Assembly (NCBI GenBank): GCA_015233485.1
Contig: JADFXO010000002.1
Span: 1-35,423, forward strand
Direction of reading: 5' to 3'
DNA: 35,423 nt
Origin: Nitrospirota bacterium
Lineage (GTDB): Bacteria > Nitrospirota > Thermodesulfovibrionia > Thermodesulfovibrionales > Magnetobacteriaceae
Numbering within the stretch: position 1 is the first letter of the stretch; every line of letters begins with the position of its first letter. Below the pieces are notes generated by a model. That model made no database searches. It was not told where the DNA came from and saw only the letters and a program-made list of their open reading frames with translations. A program made the position numbers and the translations under genes. Of the stretch, positions 1 to 7,827 are shown piece after piece.

Positions 1-53
1 ATCGCTTCTATTGCCACCTTTGCCTTAAATGCCGATGCATATTTCGTCTTCAT
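1..53 (-). CDS. IS3-family transposase OrfA, N-terminal fragment running off the left edge
   Basis: Reverse complement from 53 reads MKTKYASAFKAKVAIEA, typical of an IS3/IS2-group OrfA N-terminus. Confidence 0.7.
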   Translation of the reverse strand, partial: MKTKYASAFKAKVAIEA

Positions 54-101
54 ACTATCCTTCGACCTCCATCTTTCTGCTCTTACTGTAACTTAACATG
101 T

Positions 102-121
102 TGTCCAGTTTTTGGGGTCCA
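102..121 (-). repeat. Terminal inverted repeat of the IS3-family element
   Basis: TGTCCAGTTTTTGGGGTCCA (reverse complement TGGACCCCAAAAACTGGACA), about 50 bp upstream of the OrfA start. Confidence 0.7.
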
Positions 122-284
122 TTATACCGGACTGTTAACAGCCGTTTAGATTATAAACGCCCAAGCCGTGCCACTTGTCAACAATTCAATTTAAAATCAA
201 TCAGTTATAGCCTGGCATAAATAATGCACTGATCTAATATAAGAAGTTAAATAACTAAATCATGTAACCATTGGAGGAAGCATT

Positions 285-704
285 ATGAAAGGCTATAGAA
301 AGCTCTTAATAGCGGTGGGAAATTCCAAAGAGGTAATCAAGCAAGGGTTGGAGTTGGCGGCAAAGGAAAAATGTTGGGTGACGATTCTTAAGGTGCTGCC
401 GAACTACGAAGGCGACATCAACTTAACCGGCATTAAAAATCTTGAGGGTGCGTTAACCTATGACAGCGACAAGATACGCTCCGAGATGGAGGAGTTCTCA
501 GCCAACAAGCTCTCCCCGGTAAAGACGAGGCTTGAGTACGGCAGCCCGCACGAAAAAATCATTGAGGCCGCAGAAGAGGAACGTTGCGATTTAATAGTGA
601 TGGGCGTACATAAATCCAATCGCATAAAAAGGCTGATTCAAGGAAACACGGTTGAAAAAGTGATAGACAATGCCCCGTGCCCGGTACTGCTGGTGAGGAT
701 ATAA
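285..704 (+). CDS. Universal stress protein (UspA family)
   Basis: ORF with the C-terminal Usp motif DLIVMGVHKSNRIKRLIQGNTVEKVIDNAPCPVLLVR; RBS-like ggagg upstream. Confidence 0.9.
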   Translation: MKGYRKLLIAVGNSKEVIKQGLELAAKEKCWVTILKVLPNYEGDINLTGIKNLEGALTYDSDKIRSEMEEFSANKLSPVKTRLEYGSPHEKIIEAAEEERCDLIVMGVHKSNRIKRLIQGNTVEKVIDNAPCPVLLVRI

Positions 705-709
705 CGGCC

Positions 710-1657
710 ATGGAAAGAGGGAAGACATTTAAATTGCTGATATGCACGGACGGCTCCGCGGAGGCCATGAGGGGCATGCGCTACGGGGCAAAGTTAGGCA
801 AGGGGGTAGGGGCGGAGATAACAATCTTTCACGTGTGTAAGGGCGGCGAAGGCGACCCTGAAAGCCGGGACAGAGAGTTAGTTGCCGCCGGCGCTATTGG
901 GGAGAAATACGGCAGCCAGAGCTGGGGGATGTCTATACCCGAGGTACGTTATCTTGAGGAGGCGCGCCAGGGGTTGATAGCACACGGCTGGATGGCGGAT
1001 GACTGGGCAACCGAGCAGGGAGGCAACTTTGACGGAGATCTCTTTGGAGATTTCCAGATAACCCACCGCGGCCCTGGAGGTGAGGTAATAAACCTCAAGT
1101 TGAAACAGGGCAGAAACGCGGCCGGCGAAATCCTCGACGAAATAGAAAACGGCGCATACAATCTGGTTATCATTGGGGCATCGAAACGCAGCGGGCTAAG
1201 CAGGATATTCCTATCCTCAGAGGTACAGAAGGTAGTGGTGCACGCCCCTTGTTCGGTACTCGTTGCAAGGGAATTGGAGGCAGGCCACGGCCACCTCGTC
1301 GGATTGGACGGCTCTGAGGAGGCCTACGTGATGATGCACAAAGATGTAATGCTGGCCTCAAGGTGCAGCTGTCCGGTGTCTTTAATCTCGGTGGCAAAGC
1401 GCCCGCAAGGCGAATCAAAGGCCGTGCAAATAGTCGAAGAAGGACAGAGGATATTAAAGTCATTTGGCCTTGGTGCAGCCGAAATAAAAACTGCCATAGG
1501 GGACCCTGTTGAGGAACTCATAAAATATGGCAGAAATTATTCGGTCATCGTACTAAACGGTAAAGGGCAAAGCGGTCTTAAAAAACGCTTCTTTATGGGC
1601 GGGACCGTTTTTAATGTAGCTATAGCGGCAGAAAATTCAGTGATGGTGGTGAGATGA
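710..1657 (+). CDS. Tandem-domain universal stress protein
   Basis: Two Usp halves (LVIIGASKRSGLSRIFLSSEVQKVVVHAPCSVLVAR and VIVLNGKGQSGLKKRFFMGGTVFNVAIAAENSVMVVR). Start at MERGKTFK (710) preferred over 677, which overlaps the previous ORF. Confidence 0.85.
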   Translation: MERGKTFKLLICTDGSAEAMRGMRYGAKLGKGVGAEITIFHVCKGGEGDPESRDRELVAAGAIGEKYGSQSWGMSIPEVRYLEEARQGLIAHGWMADDWATEQGGNFDGDLFGDFQITHRGPGGEVINLKLKQGRNAAGEILDEIENGAYNLVIIGASKRSGLSRIFLSSEVQKVVVHAPCSVLVARELEAGHGHLVGLDGSEEAYVMMHKDVMLASRCSCPVSLISVAKRPQGESKAVQIVEEGQRILKSFGLGAAEIKTAIGDPVEELIKYGRNYSVIVLNGKGQSGLKKRFFMGGTVFNVAIAAENSVMVVR

Positions 1658-3024
1658 TGAAATCAGAAATGAAACAAACGTTAACATCAATATTCCCGTT
1701 TCTCAAGTGGATGCCGGGCGTAAAGAAAACATGGAAGGACGACCTGTTCGCGGGTTTGACCGGTGCCGTAGTGGTGCTGCCGCAGGGCGTCGCCTTTGCG
1801 ATGATAGCGGGGATGCCGCCCGAATACGGCCTTTACTCGGCAATGATACCGGCAGTGATAGCGGCGCTTTTCGGGTCGTCGAAGCACTTAATATCAGGCC
1901 CTACGACAGCCATTTCTTTGGTCATATTTGCAAGTATTTCTGCGATGGCCGAGCCTGGCTCAAACCATTACATCGAGCTTACCCTTCTGTTGACCCTTAT
2001 GACAGGGGTGTTTCAATTTATTTTGGGGGCGGCAAGGCTGGGAGGCCTGATAAACTTCGTCTCCCATTCCGTGGTTATTGGGTTTACCACAGGGGCAGCC
2101 ATATTAATCGCCTCAAGCCAGCTTAAACACCTCTTTGGGCTGCAATACAAAAACGCGGCTGAATTTACCGATAACATAGGGTTGCTGATAAAAAATATCC
2201 ACAATTTCAATATCTACTCGTTAGCAACGGCCGCCGTAACGCTGTTTATCGTTTTGTTCGTGCGCAAATTTCGTCCTAAGTGGCCGTCGATGCTCTTTGC
2301 GATGGTGGGCGGGGCTGTTCTGGCCGTTTCAATGGGCTGGCAGGAAAAGGGTGTTAAGGTAGTTGGGGCGCTCCCTTCGGCCATTCCTCATTTTGCGCTG
2401 CCGACCTTTTCGATGGACTCGATGCGGGTACTTTCCACGCCGGCTATGGCCATAGCAATGCTTGGACTTATGGAGGCAGTGTCAATAGCGCGCTCGGTTG
2501 CACTCAAGTCGGGTCAGAAGATCGACGGCAACCAGGAGTTCATAGGCCAGGGACTGTCAAACATCGTCGGGGCGTTTTTCTCCTCTTATGCAGCTTCCGG
2601 GTCATTTACCAGAAGCGGCGTAAACTACTCGGCCGGTGCAAAATCCCCTGCCGCGGCGATATTCGCGGCCGCGTGGCTTATGGCAATACTGATGTTTGTC
2701 GTATCATATGCCGCGTACCTGCCCATAGCCGCAATGGCTGCCGTAATACTTGTTGTGGCCTACAATCTCATTGACTTCCACCACATAAAGGCCACATTTC
2801 GCCTGTCCAAGCAGGACTCGGCAGTGATGGCAGTGACATTTTTATCCACGCTGTTTCTTGAGCTGGAATTTGCCATCTATGTCGGGGCGCTTCTATCCAT
2901 AGGCCTATACCTGAACAAGACAGCGCGGCCAAAGGTGCTTCCGAGAATACCGGAGATTCACAACCGCCAGTTAGTGACCGACCCGTTCCTGCCTCAGTGT
3001 CCTCAGAAGAAGAAAAAGACATGA
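1654..3024 (+). CDS. SulP-family inorganic anion transporter lacking the STAS domain
   Basis: DDLFAGLTGAVVVLPQGVAFAMIAGMPPEYGLYSAMIP and multiple TM helices are SulP hallmarks. Ends LPQCPQKKKKT, where a STAS domain would begin. Confidence 0.88.
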   Translation: MMKSEMKQTLTSIFPFLKWMPGVKKTWKDDLFAGLTGAVVVLPQGVAFAMIAGMPPEYGLYSAMIPAVIAALFGSSKHLISGPTTAISLVIFASISAMAEPGSNHYIELTLLLTLMTGVFQFILGAARLGGLINFVSHSVVIGFTTGAAILIASSQLKHLFGLQYKNAAEFTDNIGLLIKNIHNFNIYSLATAAVTLFIVLFVRKFRPKWPSMLFAMVGGAVLAVSMGWQEKGVKVVGALPSAIPHFALPTFSMDSMRVLSTPAMAIAMLGLMEAVSIARSVALKSGQKIDGNQEFIGQGLSNIVGAFFSSYAASGSFTRSGVNYSAGAKSPAAAIFAAAWLMAILMFVVSYAAYLPIAAMAAVILVVAYNLIDFHHIKATFRLSKQDSAVMAVTFLSTLFLELEFAIYVGALLSIGLYLNKTARPKVLPRIPEIHNRQLVTDPFLPQCPQKKKKT

Positions 3025-3088
3025 TAGAGACCATATTAAAACGCAACTGGTAAACGGTTTATTTCTCAACCACCTAAGGACTAAAGAC

Positions 3089-3109
3089 GAAGGGGGATAA
3101 TCCCCCTTC
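3089..3109. terminator. Perfect hairpin GAAGGGGGATAATCCCCCTTC, possible terminator
   Basis: 10-bp perfect inverted repeat shortly downstream of the SulP ORF. Confidence 0.45.
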
Positions 3110-3154
3110 ACCCCGTATTCTCGCACATGTTTTATTTATTTAATTTGGGCTGCC

Positions 3155-3190
3155 GCCGCCAAGACGGGGGATTATCCCCTCGTTGGCGGC
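3155..3190. repeat. Second hairpin with the same GGGGGATtATCCCC core
   Basis: GCCGCCAAGACGGGGGATTATCCCCTCGTTGGCGGC; outer arms GCCGCCAA/TTGGCGGC are perfect. Confidence 0.5.
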
Positions 3191-3306
3191 TTCGGTACTC
3201 CGGCTAAAGGCTGCGTCGCTGTCAATTATGTAAGCGGTGCATCCTTATATGACAGGCAGAAAAAGAATTGCATTACATATAGCTTTAATGTTAGTATAAT
3301 TACATA

Positions 3307-3648
3307 GTGACTCATCTATTGGTATCATGGTTAATCATGACAGCTTCGGTGTTAGTGGCCGCGTATCTGCTGCCCGGCGTGAGGGTGAGGAGTTTTGGGA
3401 GCGCCCTGGTAGTTGCTATGGCCATTGGGATTTTAAACGCCGTTGTCAGGCCGGTTCTGATTATTTTGACCTTGCCTCTGACGATTTTGACGTTAGGGCT
3501 TTTTCTCATGGTCATTAACGCGATAATTATCCTGATTGTGGGTAGCATCGTCAAGGGCTTTGAGGTAAGGGGTTTTTTTACGGCCATCTGGTTTAGTGTT
3601 ATACTTACAATCACCCACTGGATACTGCAAAGCGTCATTCATGCGTAG
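3307..3648 (+). CDS. Phage holin family IV / DUF360-like four-TM membrane protein
   Basis: GTG start; AAYLLPGVRVRSFGSALVVAMAIGILNAVVRPVLIILTLPLTILTLGLFLMVINA is typical of the family. Confidence 0.8.
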   Translation: MTHLLVSWLIMTASVLVAAYLLPGVRVRSFGSALVVAMAIGILNAVVRPVLIILTLPLTILTLGLFLMVINAIIILIVGSIVKGFEVRGFFTAIWFSVILTITHWILQSVIHA

Positions 3649-3738
3649 GCGCACATAGTTCCCCTGAATATTTTTAATTTCCAGGTATTGAAATCTTCTG
3701 TCCATATAGGTTATTATCTTGCATGAATTTGAAGAGAG

Positions 3739-5661
3739 GTGGAAAGTATCGAAATTAACATTGAAGGTGAAGTAATAGGCCGGGGCGGTGGCCATGGTGC
3801 AGACGACATCCTCAAAAGACTCAGGAAGGTGAATACTGTAGCCCTGAAAAGTGCGGAGGGGGATTTGTTCGACATTTCCTCGATGGCTAAATTGGCCGAA
3901 ATAGAAGACGCCGCAGAGTTCACGGCAGTCACCGTAGACTCGCCGGAAGGCCTCGCAGTCTGCCGCCACAGCGCGTCTCATATAATGGCCCATGCCGTGA
4001 AAGACCTCTACCCCTCCGTAAAGGTGACAATCGGGCCATCGATTGAGGATGGTTTTTACTATGATTTCGACATAGACACCCCATTTACCCCTGATGACCT
4101 TTCAAAGATAGAAAAGGCTATGCACAAGATAATTAAACGGAATAACCCGTTTGTGAGAAAGACCATGTCTAAGGACGACGCCATTAGATTGTTTGAAGCA
4201 ATGGGCGAGGACTATAAAGTGGAAATAATCGGGGCGATTGAGGCCGGCGAGGTCAGTCTGTACGAAGAGGGCGGCTTTATTGATCTGTGCCGCGGGCCGC
4301 ATGTGCCGAGTACGGCCTCAGTACGCGCCTTTAAACTGCTTAAGACCGCGGGGGCATACTGGCGCGGCGACGAAAGAAACAAGATGCTCCAGCGCATATA
4401 TGGAACCGCCTTTGCCACACAGGAACAGCTAAAACACCATCTTGAGTTTCTGGAAGAAGTCAAACGCCGCGACCACAGGAGGCTTGGCAAGGAGCTGGAT
4501 CTATTCAGCATACACGACGACATCGGGGCCGGCCTTATCCTTTGGCACCCTAACGGGGCGATGATACGAAAGACCATTGAGGACTTTTGGCGTGAAGAGC
4601 ACCTTAAAGCAGGCTATAAACTGCTCTACACCCCGCACATAGCAAAAATAGACCTCTGGAAAAAGAGCGGCCATCTCGATTTTTATAAAGAAAACATGTA
4701 CACCCCTATGGACATCGACGGCGCGGACTATGAGATTAAGCCGATGAACTGTCCGTTTCATATTGCGATTTACAAGAGCGCCCTGAGAAGTTATAGGGAT
4801 TTACCAATAAAATACGCGGAGCTTGGCACGGTTTACAGGTATGAACGCTCAGGTGTATTGCACGGGCTTTTACGCGTAAGGGGATTTACGCAGGACGACG
4901 CGCATATATTTTGCCGTGTTGACCAGATAGAAAGTGAGATATTGGACGTCCTGGACTTTACGCTCTATGTACTGAAAACGTTTGGTTTTGAGAAATATGA
5001 CGTATATCTCTCCACGAGGCCGGACAAATATGTGGGGACGCTTGATAACTGGGAGGTTGCCACTGAGGCGCTTAGAAAGGCTCTTGAGAAGAAGGGGCTT
5101 AAATATGAGACTGACCCGGGCGAGGGGGTCTTCTATGGCCCGAAGATCGACATAAAGGTGAAGGATTCCCTGAACAGGCAGTGGCAGTGCAGCACCATCC
5201 AGGTGGATTTTAACCTTCCTGAGCGTTTCGATGTCGCCTATCGGGCCTCAGACGACAAGGAGCATATGCCTATAATGATTCACAGGGCATTGATGGGTTC
5301 TCTGGAGAGGTTTTTTGGGATACTCATTGAGCATTACGCCGGGGCATTTCCTCTTTGGCTGTCGCCCGTGCAGGTCTCTGTCCTTACAATATCGGAAAGG
5401 CAGGCGTATTACGCGCAGGAGACCGCTGCCGCCCTCATGAAGGCCGGAGTCAGGGTTGAGGCTGATTTTGGAGATGAGAAAATAGGTTACAAGATCAGGC
5501 AATCGTCGCTGAAAAAAATTCCCTATGCCGTTTTGATAGGAGATAAAGAGATGGAGTTGCGGTCGCTGACGGTAAGGAAGAGAAATGGCGAGAACGTGGT
5601 TTTCGAGAATATCCATGATCTTCTTGATTTTTTACGGAAAGAGATAGAAAGCAGGAGGTAG
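3739..5661 (+). CDS. thrS: Threonine--tRNA ligase
   Basis: Class II aaRS motifs: HSASHIMAHAV, MNCPFHIAIYKS, RYERSGVLHGLLRVRGFTQDDAHIF, anticodon-binding C-terminus. GTG start after GAGAGG. Confidence 0.97.
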   Translation: MESIEINIEGEVIGRGGGHGADDILKRLRKVNTVALKSAEGDLFDISSMAKLAEIEDAAEFTAVTVDSPEGLAVCRHSASHIMAHAVKDLYPSVKVTIGPSIEDGFYYDFDIDTPFTPDDLSKIEKAMHKIIKRNNPFVRKTMSKDDAIRLFEAMGEDYKVEIIGAIEAGEVSLYEEGGFIDLCRGPHVPSTASVRAFKLLKTAGAYWRGDERNKMLQRIYGTAFATQEQLKHHLEFLEEVKRRDHRRLGKELDLFSIHDDIGAGLILWHPNGAMIRKTIEDFWREEHLKAGYKLLYTPHIAKIDLWKKSGHLDFYKENMYTPMDIDGADYEIKPMNCPFHIAIYKSALRSYRDLPIKYAELGTVYRYERSGVLHGLLRVRGFTQDDAHIFCRVDQIESEILDVLDFTLYVLKTFGFEKYDVYLSTRPDKYVGTLDNWEVATEALRKALEKKGLKYETDPGEGVFYGPKIDIKVKDSLNRQWQCSTIQVDFNLPERFDVAYRASDDKEHMPIMIHRALMGSLERFFGILIEHYAGAFPLWLSPVQVSVLTISERQAYYAQETAAALMKAGVRVEADFGDEKIGYKIRQSSLKKIPYAVLIGDKEMELRSLTVRKRNGENVVFENIHDLLDFLRKEIESRR

Positions 5662-5665
5662 GGCC

Positions 5666-6160
5666 ATAAATAAAAAAATCAGGATAAACGAACAAATCAA
5701 GGTCAACCAGATCAGGCTAATTGACGTAGAAGGCGCTCAGATGGGTATCGTAGCAGTCAGAGACGCCATAAAATCGGCCAAAGAGAAGGGGCTTGATTTG
5801 GTTGAAGTCGCTCCAGGGGCGAATCCACCCGTATGCAGGATTATGGATTTCGGCAAGTACAAGTACCAGATAAGCAAAAAGCACACGCACAAAAAGACGA
5901 TTGACGTAAAAGAAGTGAAGATCAGGCCTCGCATATCAGAACATGACCTCGAAAGGAAGATTGGCCAGGTGAAGGAGTTTGTTGCGGAAGGCAACAAGGC
6001 TAAGGTTTCGATGTTTTTCAGAGGGAGAGAAATAGTAAGGCCGGAACATGGAATGGTTGTGTTTGAAAAGATGATGGAACAGCTCGAAGGCCAATGTAAT
6101 TTTGAGTTGAAACCTAAATTGGATGGAAAAAGTATCATTATGGTCGTTGCCCCAAAATGA
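5666..6160 (+). CDS. infC: Translation initiation factor IF-3, apparent AUA start
   Basis: The IF-3 N-terminus NKKIRINEQIKVNQIRLIDVEGAQMGIVAVRDAI extends in frame upstream of ATG 5741. ATA at 5666 lies 7 nt after AGGAGG (5653-5658). PPVCRIMDFGKYKY is diagnostic. Confidence 0.93.
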   Translation: MNKKIRINEQIKVNQIRLIDVEGAQMGIVAVRDAIKSAKEKGLDLVEVAPGANPPVCRIMDFGKYKYQISKKHTHKKTIDVKEVKIRPRISEHDLERKIGQVKEFVAEGNKAKVSMFFRGREIVRPEHGMVVFEKMMEQLEGQCNFELKPKLDGKSIIMVVAPK

Positions 6161-6286
6161 ATCCCAAATGAACCCATGGTGAAATAGGCCCAACCGTTTT
6201 AAAAACGATGCCCTGAGTTAAGGAGACGCTATATTTTTGCCTTGACAACCTGAGGGCTATCACAATATTATATCTGCAGGAGTGTT

Positions 6287-6667
6287 ATGCGCGAAGAGAT
6301 AAGAGATGTGATTAAAGGCCGTGTGCCGCGGGTGTTCATAATGTTGTTTGTGTTGGCGGTTGTGTTCGTACCGGCCTTTGTGGCTGTGCCGTCCTTCGTA
6401 GTTGCGCCGGCCTTCGCTGTGCCCCCAGGTAAGGTGCTCGAATGGGAAAGCGAAGCGGGCAAGGTAGTCTTCGAAGGCACTAAACATGCCGGTAAGGGGA
6501 TTAAGTGTACGCAATGCCATCTGGAGGTATTCAGGATGAGGCACGGGGTGACAAAGATGACGATGAAAGAGATGGACGATGGGGCATTCTGCGGGGCATG
6601 CCACAACGGTAAGACTTCATTCAGCACGTCTGATGAGAGGCACTGCGCGAAGTGCCATGTTAAATAG
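6287..6667 (+). CDS. Secreted tri-heme c-type cytochrome (cytochrome c7 / c3-like)
   Basis: N-terminal hydrophobic signal and three CxxCH motifs: CTQCH, CGACH, CAKCH. Confidence 0.85.
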   Translation: MREEIRDVIKGRVPRVFIMLFVLAVVFVPAFVAVPSFVVAPAFAVPPGKVLEWESEAGKVVFEGTKHAGKGIKCTQCHLEVFRMRHGVTKMTMKEMDDGAFCGACHNGKTSFSTSDERHCAKCHVK

Positions 6668-6827
6668 ATGCCTATGAAGTTAACAATACAACACTTTATT
6701 TAATTATATATTTTTATTCAATTATCGCTCAATATAGTGTGCCTGAATTCCCCCCGTTAAATACGCGGAATTATTCCTTAAAAAATATGGTAATTTACTA
6801 AGATAATAAGGTACAATAAATGATACT

Positions 6828-7103
6828 ATGACTAATCGCGAAATTAATTTAAACAAAAATAAGACATACACATTTAAAGTCGTGGTAGAGCCGGACGATG
6901 ACCGCTGGTTTGCTTATTGTCCGGCCCTGCACACTAAAGGAGCTGCCACTTGGGGTTATACTCAGGAAGAAGCCCTTAAAAACATACGCGAAGTAGTGGA
7001 AATGACGGTTGAAACCATGCTTGAAGACAACGAGCCCATTCCTGTCATAGATCTGGTGAAACCTTCACCCCTCAGATACTTACTAAGGAGTACATATGTA
7101 TGA
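6828..7103 (+). CDS. HicB-like antitoxin-fold protein
   Basis: TFKVVVEPDDDRWFAYCPALHTKGAATWGYTQEEALKNIREVVEMTVETMLEDNEPIP matches the HicB fold pattern. Confidence 0.8.
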   Translation: MTNREINLNKNKTYTFKVVVEPDDDRWFAYCPALHTKGAATWGYTQEEALKNIREVVEMTVETMLEDNEPIPVIDLVKPSPLRYLLRSTYV

Positions 7104-7306
7104 AGACAACATTGCCATATAGATGCTTTAACCATGCGGCTTGGCAGTCTACTTACTAATGTACTTATTAGTAAATCTATGATAGAAATACAAGCCGCGT
7201 GGACGGAAGAAGATTTAAAAAGACTTAAAATTCTTAAATGAAATTCAGATTCCGTCAGCAGAATTAAGTATTGTGTTCCATTAAGTTTCAATCTTACCCT
7301 TATTCC

Positions 7307-7380
7307 GTCATTCCGGCTTGTCCGGAATCTTATTTGGCTTGTGGATGTGTAGAGACAGATTCTGGACAAGCCGGAATGAC
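7307..7380. repeat. Palindromic REP/MITE-like element
   Basis: gtcattccggcttgtccggaatct (7307-7330) and its near-exact inverse agattctggacaagccggaatgac (7357-7380) around a 26-nt spacer. Related copies at 26152 and 26887. Confidence 0.8.
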
Positions 7381-7617
7381 GACAAGGAAAGCCTGTGGAT
7401 ACAATTGTTTGTTGCGGAGTGAGCTGTGGATATTAAAGATATTGCTATATCAGGGAAGGATAAAGTGTTGGAGATAGCTGTTTGAAGGCCATAAGTGGGA
7501 AAGATTTTTTTTTGACATATTGAAAAATTATGGTGAGAACTGATACAATACATACCATAACTATAGATGAATTTTATCTTAAAACAATGAAACAAAGGCA
7601 ATTGATAAGAGGATGAT

Positions 7618-7827
7618 ATGACCGATCAAATACCAGTGCTTACTTCCGATACTGCGCTAACAATGCTATGTGATAAAGTGGCGGCTGACACCACCTTGTC
7701 TCAAGCAATTAAGACGGCTTTCCTTACAGATATGAAGGAACAAAATCCGGCTGCCTTGACCAATCTCAAGGCAGCGATGAAAGGGGAAGGACAATGCAAT
7801 GAAGCTGACTGCGCTCAAGGCAAGTAG
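7618..7827 (+). CDS. Small protein of unknown function, overlapping the start of the downstream ATPase
   Basis: 69-aa ORF; its 3' end overlaps the ATPase ATG by 29 nt, consistent with translational coupling. Confidence 0.6.
   Translation: MTDQIPVLTSDTALTMLCDKVAADTTLSQAIKTAFLTDMKEQNPAALTNLKAAMKGEGQCNEADCAQGK

Noticed and set aside
1170-1463. Minus-strand ORFs opposite the Usp and SulP genes
   Set aside because: Antisense to conserved frames, Arg/Pro-rich shadow translations.
3493-3993. 166-aa minus-strand ORF overlapping the holin-like gene and thrS
   Set aside because: Opposes two recognisable plus-strand coding regions.
7307-7380. CRISPR array
   Set aside because: Only one palindromic pair; no regularly spaced direct repeats with unique spacers anywhere in the window.
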